Shown: positions 1-11,205, counted from the first letter of the stretch. The stretch is 64,000 nt of DNA from Apium graveolens (GCF_009905375.1 NC_133655.1:42012422-42076421); one strand, 5' to 3'. Notes: generated from the sequence alone by a model not told the origin. Numbers and translations: made by a program.

Positions 1-108
1 TTACTCTCCCACATCCCAAATTTCCCTCTCCAAATCAAACCCATTATTCCCACTATTCCCATAATCAAATCCCACTTCTATTCCATATATAATTCTCTTT
101 TCACCTCC

Positions 109-116
109 TATAAATA
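109..116 (+). promoter_or_regulatory. Internal TATA box upstream of the third ORF (copy A)
   Basis: TATAAATA lies in a pyrimidine-rich leader 104 bases before the ATG at 213. The equivalent TATAAATA in copy B is 103 bases before its ATG. Conservation of both motif and spacing suggests a dedicated promoter for the third ORF, which is inference without transcript data. Confidence 0.45.
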
Positions 117-212
117 CATACCCTTATACACAAACTTCTTCACCACTTCACAAACTTGTCAAAGACAATTTCTCTCTCAAACACAAACTCTTATTTTCTC
201 TACTCAATTCCA

Positions 213-1428
213 ATGGCACCCAAGAGACAAAGAACACAAGTAAGCAACAGCACCATCGATTCTTCGAGCGCGGGTGGTGTGAGGCCGAGGTTTTAACTCC
301 CGAGGTTGAAGTGGAGTACACGAGGCTTCTCTCAAATCCTATCATCAAGGAGAGAGGTTTTCTGCCATCGGAGAAGGATGGTAAGCTGTTGGAGATGATT
401 CTGGAGATGGGATGGGTTCCTTTTTGTGAGGCACCTACTGCTGTGCCCATAAGTGTTGTTCGTGAGTTCTATACGAATGCGAAGGCTGAGAAGAATGGCT
501 TCACAGTGGTGCGAGGGATGACTGTGGAGTATAGTGCTGATGCTATTAGGAGAGTGATTGAGCAACCCGTGAGGAAGCCCAGACAGGACACTTAGAATGA
601 TTAGATTCCAGAGGACTTTGATCTGGATCTTATTATTGCTACGCTATGCATGCCTGACACACACTGGAAGATCAAGAGGGGCACTACTGAATATTCTACA
701 TTCTCGGCTTCCAGCATGAATAGGTTTTCCCGTGCATGGAACGCGTTTATTTGTGCTAACATCATGCCATCTTCGCATGTGCATGAGATTACTGTAGAGC
801 GTGCATGGTTGTTGTGGGGCATTCTTCAGGGAAATTATATGGATCTTGGGATGGTGATTTATCAAGGTATGCCGAAGTTCTTGAGGGGGAGTACCACGGG
901 GTCTATACCGTATGCGTCCGTTGTAAAGAAATTGTGTGTGGCAGTTGGTGTTTATTGGCCAGCACATGAGCAGTTGCAGATCCCGAGTGCTCCTATTGAC
1001 AGCACTACTTTGGCTATGATGCAAAAGTGGGATGGAGGCAAGCCCGATCTGAAGGGGCTTGGTTATACTTTTGATCATCTACCTGGTGGGAGGTCAGCTG
1101 TTGGGGCCACCTAGACGATAGGACTGCTTGGAGATCTCATCTAGGAGATGAGGCGGGGCCATCGCAGCAGGCACATGAGGAGGAGGAAGGAGCTGATATT
1201 GAAGCTGGCATGAGCATGGCGCAATATAGGCGTTTGGATAGGAGGATGGATGTGATGCATGACATTCACAACAGGTTTGCACGTGATCTCACCCAGGCAT
1301 TGGGGACAGCTTTTAGAGCCACTGGTGTTGACATCCAGTGGCCAGTATTTGGTGAGGACTCCGTGTATCCACCTCCAGACATGCCTGACACTCCACCCGT
1401 TGAGGGTGAGGATCCTAATTTGGAGTAG
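213..1428 (+). pseudogene. Third ORF (env position) of Athila-type element, broken
   Basis: This relic encodes the protein that follows integrase in this family. It opens with a basic, serine-rich N-terminus (MAPKRQRTQVS) and ends in a proline- and acid-rich tail (PPPDMPDTPPVEGE). It resembles the plant family annotated as 'putative plant transposon protein', whose function is unknown. I see no signal peptide, membrane segment or enzyme motif, so calling it an envelope protein is not justified. Compared with copy B (41488-42711) it has a one-base deletion near 293, an in-frame TAG near 593 and a frame change between about 1110 and 1200. The start at 213 is chosen because copy B uses the equivalent ATG. 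Confidence 0.75.
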
Positions 1429-2615
1429 GTATACCTGATTCCTTACTATTACCTTCACTGAGGACAGTGAATATTTTAAGTTTGGGGGTAGTAGTTGAAG
1501 GAATATGTTTTATATGAGTCGCATATAGTTGCATATTCATGATAGTTTAGTTCATATAGTTATATATTTTGCCATGTAGTAGTTTTTTTATTTTGGTAGT
1601 TTTTATAGTAGTTTGTTCATGTAGTTTCATGCATTTGCATAATAACATGATCCCTTAGATAATTTTTTCGATTGACTTGTGATATTGATGTTGGTGTAGT
1701 GATGTCGTATTTAGTGATGTTAAGTCTTATCAAATTGATTTGCATGCTAGAGACAACTGTATTTCACTAAGTCTTATAGGTTGCTAAAGTACTAGATCAT
1801 GGTCATGGTTTGTTTGTCGAGGTTTAATCACTTGTTTATGTTTAGAATTTAGGATATTCTCTTAATAATAAATTAGCATGGACTTTTAGAAATTGGAAAA
1901 AAATGGGATTTCATTACTAGTTGTGTTGGCTATGTGTCAAATGGCTACTAGACGGCTCATATTTATATGAGTAGTCTAGGGTTGAACGAGATGGAGCGAA
2001 ATGCACTCGTTCAAAAATTATGAAAAAAAAATAAACAAATAAGTGTTATGTATAATTGATCACGAGTGGGCTCTTTAGTACTCGAGTTATTAAGTTCTTA
2101 GGGGACTTTATGCCTAGTGACCTAAGGCTTTTATAGTCTGGGATCCGCTAACCTAACGCTCACTACATGGGTACTATTGTATAAGTCTTTTGTAGACCTC
2201 ACTCATTGCAAGATCAAATAAGCATAAGTTTGTTGTTTTGTTTGAATAAAAGCATGAATCCATACAAAACTCCAATATAAGAATTGAAGTGTTATAAGTT
2301 ATTTTGAGTCTAGCTTTTATTCTGTTTATAACCTTGTGATTGCTTTGATGAATAGTGAGTCATGATTATTGATCTAGTGGCGATAGTATATCTGTAATCA
2401 GTTGCACATACGCACGTCTCTGGTTTGTAGATTGATTTGTGAGGTTTGCTTGATCTTATGCGAATAACTGCATTTGTTGAGATGTTGCTTGTTGGTTGGT
2501 TTAGTTATTCTATTGGGGATCGTTGCATTCATTTAGTTGCATTCATGCATTTTTATTTCTTGTTCTTTGAGTCTATTTATGCTTGAGGACAAGCATCGAT
2601 TCAAGTTTAGGGGTA
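1429..2615 (+). other. 3' non-coding region and polypurine tract of Athila copy A
   Basis: No coding sequence is visible here. The stretch matches 42712-43656 of copy B over most of its length, including the block around 2040-2260 and its counterpart around 43370-43560. It ends in a short purine-rich tract (AAGTTTAGGGG, about 2603-2613) directly before the 3' LTR, the position of a plus-strand primer. Confidence 0.65.
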
Positions 2616-3925
2616 TGTTGAGTGGTATTTATGACACTTTATTACGCTCTGTAAAGCTTTGAATTGGTGTAAATATACTCAAGTTGTTGGTGTTTTAATG
2701 TGTTTTCTAGTATTTTTGTATTTCAAATATTATTCTAAGAATCAGGTGAATTAGCATTGTTTTGTGCTAATATGGTGTTAGGATGATGAAGCGTGCGGCC
2801 GCGCCGAGTCGGGATCCCAGAATCCTGATTCTAATTGATTTATAATTGAAGGACTTCTATCTTGCATGGGCTGCTATATATACTTAAATAAAGGACATTT
2901 TCTAGAGAGACGGATATACCAGAGCACAAGGAGAGCCATAAGAAGACTGTGTTAGCAAGATTCAATGAAGACAAAGAAGATTTTGTTTTTACTTGTGAAT
3001 CTTTGTTCTAAGTTGTAACTTGGATGCTAGTTTTCTTATTCGTGAACCTTATTCTTGTTTCGTACTTGGTTTTATTATTTATTCAGTATAAAGACTACGT
3101 TTATTTTACCATGTTTTCATCGGAACCCACGTTGATAATGAGTCCGATTATGGGCTAATCGTTATCATGGGGTTCTAGTGGATTTATTTATGGATTTCTT
3201 TAGTTAATTTGTTTCGATACCTTAGTGTGTGGTGATTGTATGATAACCTAGTATTGGTTGTGCTTATTCATTTTATGAGCGTCGTGAACTTATAAGATAG
3301 CGTGTTAATCTTTAATGAAGCGACAGTGAATTTAAGGATTTAGAACTTGCCATGCTAGCATAGATTCATGTGTTATTGTTAAGCATGATTCGTAGGTAAT
3401 TTTAACCATCTTACTTGCCCTACGTAATCATGATAGATAACTTGTGCTTTAAACCGTTATGTTGTCAAATTCTATAGACATATAGGGTCTCAATATAATT
3501 GGTGTCTATTCAGCTTCTATCTATTTTATGGATGTCTGGTAGTATGGTATCCGTGCAACGAAAGTTGGCGTTTATCAGTTTCGTGTTATCTGATTAGTGT
3601 CATCACCATTACATGCTAAGGTTAAGAATGAAAAGGCTGTTGAATGAAGTATTTAATGAAGTTAGAATCCCATGTTTGTCGTATATATTAATTCAACCAT
3701 TCTTATTAACTTAGTTATAATTGTTAGTTTAATTCTTAGTTATAATCAAAAACCCAATTTGTTATTCGTCTTAGCATTGAATAATAGCCATATCGTTGGT
3801 GCATAAGTGCATAATTTAATTAGTTAATCAAAGTCAGTCTATGTGGGAACAAACTAGAAATAATTATATACTACTTACGAACACGTATACTTGCATGTAT
3901 TTTAGAGCGTGTTTAGCGACTAACA
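2616..3925 (+). repeat. 3' LTR of Athila copy A
   Basis: This 1310-bp LTR starts TGTTGAG and ends AACA. It aligns along its length with the 5' LTR of copy B (33952-35389), including the shared ends and the block around 3100-3200. A TATATATA at 2875-2882 is a candidate promoter element. It keeps only about half a unit of the GC-rich palindromic repeat (2783-2811) that is present as two full units in the copy B LTR, which explains part of the length difference. Confidence 0.88.
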
Positions 3926-4874
3926 GTGCCCTCAACTACCACATGGTACTCAAGTTCCCAATTGGAAATGGTTCAGGGGAGGAAAAAGGAGATCAGAAAA
4001 TGGCCCATAGTGGCTATGTTGCAGCACTTAGGCATGATGGAACCGGGGGCAAGTCCTCCCCATAGAAGACATGGATGTCCGCGAGAATGAAGAACTTCGA
4101 GGGAAGCCTGTTGAGGTCTTAGTTCTAGTTCCCTTAGACTTCTTAGACCCAGAAGTCACATAAATTGGAGGATATTTGGACAACCCCCTGAAGGGCCAGT
4201 TGACAGCAGCTGATATGCCTGGGATTGACCCCAATCTTATAACCCATAAGTTGAATGTCGATCCAACTGAAAAGGTTGTAAAGCAAAAGAAGATAACCTA
4301 TGCCCCTGACAGGCCGGAAGCTATTAAACAAGAGGTTAAGAAGCTCTTAGAAGCTAGATTTATAGAGGAAGTATAATTCCCTGAGTGGTTGGATAACCCC
4401 GTGATGGTTAAGAAGGCCAATGGAAAGTGGAGGATATGCATCAACTTTATAGACTTGAATGATGCGTTCCTAAGGAGTGTCACCCCTCCAAGGATTGACA
4501 CCTTGATCGTTGCCACAGTCGGGCACGAGATGCTGAGATTCATAGATGGATTCATCAGTTACAATCATATTAAAATGCACAAAGATAACACACGCAAGAT
4601 ATCTTTATTAATAGATTTTGGTGTCTTTTGCTATCTTGTTATGGCTTTTGGACTTAAGAATACAAGAGCCACTTGTCAGAGATTGGTGAATAAGATATTC
4701 GCCCATCTAATTGGAAAGACCATGGAGGTCTATGTTGATGACATGTTAGTCAAAAGTATCGCCAAGGCCGATTATATTAATCACCTTAGAAAGGCATTCG
4801 AAGTGTTGAGGCACCACAAAATGATGTTAAACCCAACCAAGTGCGCCTTCAATGTTGGATCTGAAATTTTTTGA
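3926..4874 (+). pseudogene. Tat pol: protease-RT linker and reverse transcriptase, broken
   Basis: The first part reads like the protease-RT linker of Tat elements but has stops near 4065 and in the 4080-4170 stretch. The RT section (4176-4874) contains ADMPGIDPNLITHKLNV, WLDNPVMVKKANGKWRICI, VMAFGLKNTRATCQRLVNKI and the catalytic box YVDDMLVKS near 4730-4760. A stop near 4374 splits it, residues expected before ADMPGIDP are missing, and the segment after LNDAF is altered. The reading frame is lost after 4874. It would have copied element RNA into cDNA; it is not functional. Confidence 0.85.
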
Positions 4875-5590
4875 GTCAAATGGTCTCGAAGAAAGGAATC
4901 GAGGCCAACCCCAAAAAGATAAAAGCCATTTTGGATATGGAGCCAGCACGCTCCAGAAAGGATGTTAGAAGCTAACTAGAAGAATTGTGACTCTAGGGAG
5001 GTTTATCTCCAATTCTGGAGACAAATGCCTGCCCTTTTTCAAAATCCTGAAAAAAGTGAAGAACTTTGAGTGGACAACTAATAGCTAAGAATCATTTGAA
5101 CAAATAAAAAATACATGACTGAAGCCCCTTGTTGGCCAAACCTAGTCCAGCGAATATCCATTACTTATACCCCGCGGTCTCTGAGCAAGTCATGAGTGTT
5201 GTCCTAAAAAAGGAAGCACATAAGGTCCAGAGGACTATCTACTATGTGAGCAAGGTGCTCCTTAAAGCAGAGTTGAACTACTCCACCTCTGAGAAATTTG
5301 CACTTGCCTTAATCACAGCCTCGAGGAAATTGAGACCATACTTTCAGGCCCACAAGATCGAAGTCCTGACGGACCAGCCCTTGAGAAACATACTTCACAG
5401 CCTGAAAGCCAGTGGAAGGCTCATTAAGTGGGCTATTGAGTTGGGTGAGTTTGATATCAAGTACAAGCCTCGAACAGCCATCAAGGCTCAAGCACTAGCA
5501 GACTTCGTGGTCGAATGCACTATTAGCGACCAGGAAGTCCGGGGGGCAAGAGATAGTAACCCCGGAAGGAGAGGAAAAAGGGAAAGATGA
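4875..5590 (+). pseudogene. Tat pol: RT end and first RNase H domain, broken
   Basis: The stretch 4875-5128 is out of frame with several stops but still reads as the RT-RNase H connection. From 5129 an open stretch carries RNase H features: VLKKEAHKVQRTIYYVSKVL, an LNYSTSEKFALALI segment, and EVLTDQPLRNIL with the expected aspartate. It ends in the connection segment KPRTAIKAQALADFVVECT. The start at 5129 is simply where the frame opens; no true start codon is expected inside a polyprotein. Confidence 0.8.
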
Positions 5591-5607
5591 AGACTTGACT
5601 TTGAAAG

Positions 5608-6122
5608 AATATTGGGTTCTTCATTTTAACGGAGCGTCCAAAACAAAATCTAGTGTGCAGGCCTAGTCTTGGAAAGCCTCGAAGGGTTCATGATTGAGTA
5701 TGCCTTAAAGTTGTACTTTCCAACTACGATTAACGAAGGAGAATACGAAACTTTGATAGTCGGCTTAGGCTTAGCTAGAGTCGTGATGGCCAAGAATCTT
5801 AAAGTCTATAAAAACTCGAGACTCATTATTGCTCAAGTCAATGGAGAGTTTGAGGCCAATGATGATACAATGGTCAAGTACCTAAGTCGTGAAAAGAATA
5901 CTGACTCAATTTGATGAATGGTACGCGGAACATGTTCTAAGAGAGGAGAATACTACATATGATGCCCTATCTAAGTTCGCCTCATCTGAAATTGAGAACT
6001 ACTCGAGAAGTATCTACTTCTATGTCCTGAAGACCCCAAGCATACATATCATAAATTTGATAACACCGATCGGTGTGGCGAGTTGTTGGATTGATCCAAT
6101 CAAGACTCACCTTGAGAAATGA
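5608..6122 (+). pseudogene. Tat pol: second, archaeal-type RNase H domain, broken
   Basis: A second RNase H follows the first, as is typical of Tat elements. Visible segments are HFNGASKT, EGEYETLIVGLGLARV, KNSRLIIAQVNGEFEAND and, after a frame break near 5900, a tail with YDALSKFASSEIENYSR. The first acidic active-site position reads Asn (FNGAS) where Asp is usual, and KNSRL stands where an Asp-Ser pair is usual, so at least one and probably two catalytic acids are lost. That assignment rests on recalled family consensus, not an alignment. Confidence 0.75.
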
Positions 6123-7335
6123 TGGCTCCCCGATAATGCCCAAGAGGCACACAAGTTGTCGGTGAGAGCATTGAGATATTCTTTGATCGAAGGTCTTTTG
6201 TATAAAAGGTCTTTCATTAATCTATACTTAAAGTGCTTGAGATCTCTTGAAGCAGATGAGGCACTTAAGGAGGCCCATGAGGGGATTTATGGACAGCACT
6301 TTGGGGGCAGGGCCCTCACTCACAAGATAACCCGATTGGGATTTTATTGGCCAATCAAGCTATCTGATGTCAAGGCTTATGTGACGAAATACGACAGATT
6401 CCAGAGGCACGCTCCTATAATACAACAGCCCAAAAAGAGGCTTATGTCTATCAGCACACCCATCTCTTTCGCAATATGGGGAATGGATATAGTTAGTCCA
6501 TTTTCTATAACATCAGGATAAGGGATGTTCATTGTGGTAGTATAGATTACTTCAAAAAGTGGATTGAGGCTAAGGCACTAGCCAAGATAACCACCAAGCA
6601 AATTGCCTAGTTCTTCTAGGAGAATGTGATATGCCAGTTTGGAATCCCATGCATCCTTGTCACGAATAATGGAAAACAATTTGATAATACAGAGTTCAAG
6701 GAGTACTGTAATGATAACAACATAGAGCTTCACTTCACCTCGGTTGCCCATCCACAAGCACACGGGAAAGCAGAAGTTGCTAATCAGATTATCCTTGATG
6801 GACTTAAAAAGAGGGTCGAATGCTCGAGGAATACTTAGGTGGATGAGTTACTACCTATTCAATGGGCATATCATACTACTTAAAAATTTACTACTGAAAC
6901 AACCCCATTCATGCAGGCTTACGGAGCCGAAGCGGTAGTACCCGTGGAGATGACACATGAATCACCTCGGGTCGAAGCTTATGAACCAGAGACAAATGAT
7001 GAAAGCGAGGCTTACACTCGACCTCATTGATGAGGTTAGGGACGAAGAATGAGGTTAGGGATGAAGCCAACGCCCGTAATATAGAGCATCAACAAAAAGC
7101 CTCCCTCTATTATAATGGAAGAATTAAAGGAAGGTTCTTTCGGCAGGGCGACTTGGTCTTGAGGAAAATTGAGGCATCAGGGGTTAGAGAGGGAGGAAAG
7201 TTAGCACCTAACTGGGAAGGACCTTATAAGGTCGAGAAGACATTATAACGAGGATCCTATAAATTAGAGACTCTGAACGGTGACGAAGTGCCTCGCACTT
7301 AGCATACTTCAATACTGAAGGTTTATTATGTTTAG
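6123..7335 (+). pseudogene. Tat pol: integrase, broken
   Basis: The integrase relic starts with a zinc-binding region (EAHEGIYGQH) in which the usual CxxC pair reads KYDRFQRH, so both cysteines are lost. The core has GMDIVSPF with its Asp, but the second position reads VTNNGKQF where TDNG is usual, again losing an Asp. The Glu region (HPQAHGKAEVANQI) is recognisable. The C-terminal part holds the QGDLVLRKIEASG and KLAPNWEGPYKV blocks. Stops occur near 6520, 6610, 6838 and 7246. The original protein would have joined element cDNA to the chromosome. Confidence 0.82.
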
Positions 7336-7690
7336 GACATGCAAGACATGTTCCTAGTAGTAGATGGAGAAATAAGGCAGATGAAACATTTTCCATTCTA
7401 TGTAAGGATTGAACCCTTTTTTCAGGATATTATCTATCATCTTTTCTACCAATGTACGAGCATATAATAAATGTAAGTCTCAAAGAACCAAGTACCTAAA
7501 ATAAAAAATGAGTATGAAATCAAACTACAAATGCATAATATAGGAGATCATAAAGGATCATAAACCAAGTCCCGACGGACAATTAGGTTACGCACCAAAA
7601 ATGTTCAATTTCATGAAGGACCACAAATAGTTAACTGCAGAATAAAAGCCACACACGGTAAACAAAGCCATGCAAGGCCATAAGGATCAC
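7336..7690. other. Tat 3' non-coding region, start
   Basis: AT-rich sequence directly downstream of integrase. I see no coding signal, repeat or structure here. Confidence 0.5.
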
Positions 7691-7691
7691 T

Positions 7692-8516
7692 CATCTAAAG
7701 AGTCTCCATCTTCCTCGTCATCTCACATTTCTTGAATCTTTGTTAGACTCCTCAAAAGAGGAAGAGGATGAAGAGTTTTCATCACCTTTGGTTCTCTTCC
7801 TTGACACATATTATCAAACTAGCTCGTAAAGAGGTCCTTTGGACTTAGGGCTCATGGAAGGAGCTTTCCCCTTAAAGCCAGAGCCTCTATGGCTTGAGCA
7901 AGAACCAGAACACTGATAGATAATCTAGAGTCCTAAATAAGATGATTGGCTAATAGTGGCAACCTCAGAAATAGCCCAAGGGCTAGGAAAGTCTCGTGGA
8001 TCCACCACATCCAGATAAAAGCTATGAATAGAGCTAATGGACATGTTAACAGGGCATATCTCATCATCATGATTGTCCATCAGCTTGAAAAGGCCTTATA
8101 ACTCTAGATAAATGCCAAGAGAGCTCTAGACTCCCAATCTTGAAACTTTCTCTCAAGTTTCTTCATCAATGCCTCCAAGGCCATGTGTTCACTCCTTAAT
8201 TTCGCACTCTTAGTGGAAGAACCTGCGAAGTAGGCACTGGACTAATAAGAAAAAGATGTTAGAACACTAACTTCACGAAATGCATTTGGTCGACTGAAGT
8301 CTACACTACAGACTCCAGCCGATCAGGCTCCTATTGAAAACAAAATGATGTATTGAAATTCCAAAAAAAATAAAATAAATGTACCTGATACAAGACATGA
8401 GCCCCGCGCATCTCCGCTTCAAGGAGTTGTTTGCCTGATAAGAACAAATTTGACCAAGGGTAAATTAGGAGGAAGATAAGTATCCTTAACAGAGAGGCCT
8501 CTAAGGCCGGCTTCAA
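7692..8516 (-). pseudogene. Antisense coding relic in the Tat 3' region
   Basis: On the minus strand several separated segments look protein-coding. Around 8330-8516 there is a segment containing KQLLEAEMRGAHVLYQ. Around 8130-8230 there is a charged helix-like segment (ALEALMKKLERKFQDWESRA). Around 7700-7860 there is a segment starting MSPKSKGPLYELV, followed by a serine run and an acidic end that reads DDEEDGDSLDE in an adjacent frame. Stops and frame changes separate them. Some Tat-lineage elements, such as Retand, are known to carry antisense ORFs between integrase and the 3' LTR, and this fits that position. The product's function is unknown. Confidence 0.5.
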
Positions 8517-8739
8517 TAAGCTTCCACTAAGTCATGAGGACCCGAAAGTGAAAATATGAAAGCTTGGAAGGAAAAAGTTTGAAGATGGATAAAAATCAAG
8601 GAATTCTATATAAAGTTCAAGGACCATCACGAACACGAACATGGTAATTTATGTTCGAGGCCCGTCACGAACATGACCGAGACATATGTTGTCCAAAAAA
8701 TAGAAAAATATTCCCCCGAGACTCACCATAGGAGGCCGA

Positions 8740-10080
8740 GTAGCCGTCCGTGGAGGCCTTCGACCGACTAAAGGTTCCTTAAATGAGGCCCCCACCCAAC
8801 AAGGAACTCCTGAAACAAAAATAGAAAGAAGAAAAGATAATGATCATGATATTCTAATCCAAGGAAGTATGGCTAACTATAGCCATAACTGAACTCTGAG
8901 AAGGGTTGTTGTCTAACTAGAGCACTCTCGAACAAAGTTCAAGAACGACCGAGACTTTCTTCGACCAAGCTTCTGGCTAATTAAAGGTCCCTAGAAAGAA
9001 CTCATGGTCAAAGAAAGGAAACTAGAAAAACTATGAGAAGGATGGAGGTCAGCCAAAACACCCCATATAGGGTTACGGTCGACGAGGATGTCCTCGAATG
9101 GATGTCCAATGATGTCTTCTAAAGGAAGTTCAAGGATGTTCACAAGAAAGATCTAGGGTAGTCCCCGAAGAATGTTCAAGGAATTCAAGGACAAAAATTA
9201 AAGGAAGTCCATGAACCCACGCCCCGACTGACCAGGGACCTCACGAACGAAGCCCCTGGCCGACTAGGCCGGGACGACCTCTCAAAATGGAGGGTCTTGG
9301 CCGACCAGGACATCCTCAAATGGATGTCTTGGTCGCCCAGAACGTTCTCGAATGAAAATCAGAGAACCTCCATGAAGGGAGCCTCCACCAAGACTAGAAC
9401 ATCCATAAAAAATATTTTCATGAAGACTCCTTGATGAAGACACCTCCGCATTAAGGGGTTGAGCCGACTAGAGCATCCATGGAAAATGCTTTCGTGAAGA
9501 CTAAAACGTCCATGAAAATAAGTTTTGGGAAGACTAGAACGTCCACGGTGACAAGTTTCATGAAGACTAAAATGTCCACGGAAATAAGTTTTGGGAAGAC
9601 TAGAACGCCCATGGAAACAAGTGTTATAAAGACTAGAACATCCATGGGAACAAGTTTCGCGAAGAATAGAACGTCCACGAAAGAAGTCTTTGTCAAGAAC
9701 AAGACAACTTGAGGCCGACTCCTCCTCATGGAGGGGTTAGGCCGACTAGGGTAATCTTTAAAACAAATCGAGGACCCTCACGACTAAGTTGTCCCGACCG
9801 ACCAGGATCCTCATAGAGGTCAGGTCCCGACCGACCAAAAGTAAGCCATGCCAAGTCCTCTACATGAGGGATGAGGCCGGGTAGAATGCTCACAAAAAAA
9901 ATCGAGAACCTTTCTAACCGACCCGTTCCGGCCGACCAGAACGCTCACGGAGGTCAGGTCCAGTGGACCAAGTCATGGTCCAGCCAAGTCCTCCACTTGG
10001 AGGCCTTTGGTTGTTTAGGACCCCCACAGGGGTGGTCTTGGTTGGTCCAGAAGCTCATTGAGGATTTTTCGTGACTCCCC
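8740..10080 (+). repeat. CCGACNAG-rich region of the Tat 3' non-coding part
   Basis: A short motif of the form GCCGACTAGG or CCGACCAGGA recurs many times (for example near 9230, 9260, 9310, 9465, 9715, 9800, 9830 and 9930), interleaved with AAATGGATGTC-like phrases. The repeats are degenerate and irregularly spaced apart from the embedded 33-bp array. No protein is supported. Confidence 0.5.
9464..9711 (+). repeat. 33-bp tandem array (about 7.5 units)
   Basis: Units begin at 9464, 9497, 9530, 9563, 9596, 9629, 9662 and 9695, a constant 33-bp period. The unit core is AAGACTAGAACGTCCATGG followed by an AACAAGTTT-type stretch. Because 33 is a multiple of three, both strands stay open across the array and create spurious ORFs with an 11-residue repeat (KTRTSMETSF-like). 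The location between integrase and the 3' LTR of a Tat element is a known site of tandem repeat birth. Confidence 0.9.
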
Positions 10081-10119
10081 TAGGAAACTTTCGGACAAAA
10101 AACTTGAAAATTTTCAGAT

Positions 10120-10500
10120 TATTCGGGTATTTAATTAAGCCCCATTTAGGGTCGATTAATGAAGATTTACCCAAATTAAGGGCCGATTAGTGTATATAGC
10201 ACATAGTTAGCCTAAATTAAGGTTAATTAGTAACTTATGTGGTGTAATTAGCCCCGTTTAGGTTCGTTTAACCTATCCACGTTCACAATTAGACTAGATA
10301 TTAATTAGTGACTTGCGCGTGTTGATTAGCCCTGATTAGGGTCAATTAACCCTATTAAAGGTCGTTTAACTTCGTTTAGGGTCGTTTAGCCTAAATTAAG
10401 GCCAATTAGCGTAATTTAGCCTTAAAATTAGGCTATATCTAATTAGCAGCTTTCTAGCCCCGATTAGGACAATTTAGTGTCTAACACTATTCCATTAGCT
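10120..10500 (+). repeat. Degenerate GATTAGGGTCAATTA-type repeat region
   Basis: Phrases such as TTAGGGTCGATTAA, ATTAGGGTCAATTAA and TTTAGGGTCGTTTA recur with irregular spacing of about 20-50 bp, mixed with CCTAAATTAAGG. It looks like an old, diverged tandem array rather than coding sequence. It belongs to the 3' non-coding region of the Tat element. Confidence 0.45.
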
Positions 10501-10719
10501 TGTGCAAAGGCCTAAAGTGGGTATAACTACACAAAATATATTTAAGTCATTGTAAATGTGTAGGTCGCTCCATACTTTACGAATAAAATGACAATACCCA
10601 TGAAGGGCTGATACCCACAGGCTGATACTTATGAAGGGCTGAAAGCATCCCGAGTCACGAATAGACCATTGTAACTTTCACAAAAACTTGAGTAGTTTTC
10701 CAGAAAGTTAGGGGGGAAA

Positions 10720-11205
10720 TGATATGGATAGAAAATACATCCTAAAGACACATTAAATGTCGCATTATTTAAGCTTGAAACTCATGTCCAAAGCCCAATA
10801 TAAACCATATCGGTCAAGGCCTGTTATAAAATAGAAACGGCCCAGGTCGTCAAGGTCCATGAACATAAGCTATTCGTGCGCGAGGCCCAATACGACTGGA
10901 AGACTAGAGACATGACGTCCAACATGGACACTAACTTCTACAAGGAAGGATCCGAAATCCGCTGCCTTATAGGAGTCCTAATTACCATCTAAGTTGGAGA
11001 TTTGTTCATCAAGACTCCCAATAAAAGTCTAACCCTAGACTTATCTTTATATAAAGGGCTCTATCCATCAACCTAGAACTATCTTTTTAGCTTGATTCTC
11101 CGCAACACAGAGATATGTAGGTATTTTGTGAGGATAGGCAGTTCACAACCGCAAGAACAACCATTAAACCTCGATGTTCGCTAACCTTAGCATTAGATAC
11201 TAACA
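10720..11205 (+). repeat. 3' LTR of the Tat element
   Basis: The LTR begins TGATATGG directly after a purine tract (AAAGTTAGGGGGGAAA, about 10704-10719) and ends GATACTAACA at 11205. This gives a 486-bp TG...CA unit. A TATATAAA at 11048-11055 is a good core promoter candidate and is followed by a plausible leader. The 5' partner LTR is not in the window, so the ends rest on the polypurine tract, TG/CA termini and promoter only. The right target duplication would be AATAC (11206-11210). Confidence 0.62.
11048..11055 (+). promoter_or_regulatory. TATA box in the Tat LTR
   Basis: TATATAAA lies about 160 bp before the LTR end, a normal place for the U3/R promoter of a short plant LTR. Confidence 0.5.

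Larger units (their letters stand above)
1..3925 (+). mobile_element. Athila-type Ty3/gypsy retrotransposon, copy A (3' half)
   Basis: This is the right half of an LTR retrotransposon whose left half lies outside the window. In order it holds an internal TATA box, a broken third ORF at the env position, a long 3' non-coding region, a purine-rich tract and a 3' LTR that begins TGTTGAGTGG at 2616 and ends GACTAACA at 3925. The same order and closely similar sequence recur in copy B at 33952-43656, where the upstream gag, protease, RT and integrase are Athila-like. After 3925 the sequence changes abruptly to a Tat-type pol, so copy A appears to have inserted into that element. The right target duplication would be 3926-3930 (GTGCC), but its partner is not in the window. 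Confidence 0.85.
3926..11205 (+). mobile_element. Tat-type Ty3/gypsy retrotransposon, 5' truncated and decayed
   Basis: In order this holds the end of the protease/RT linker, RT with the YVDDMLVKS motif, a standard RNase H, a second (archaeal-type) RNase H, integrase, a long 3' non-coding region with an antisense coding relic and a 33-bp tandem array, a polypurine tract and a 3' LTR. Two RNase H domains and a long repeat-bearing 3' region are hallmarks of the Tat lineage. The 5' part is missing in this window because Athila copy A sits at its left edge. All coding parts carry stops and deletions. Confidence 0.85.

Noticed and set aside
644..1458. Minus-strand ORFs overlapping the Athila third ORF
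   Set aside because: They mirror the conserved + strand frame shared with copy B.
9451..9729. Long ORFs on both strands with an 11-residue repeat
   Set aside because: They follow from the 33-bp tandem array, whose length is a multiple of three. No independent coding support.
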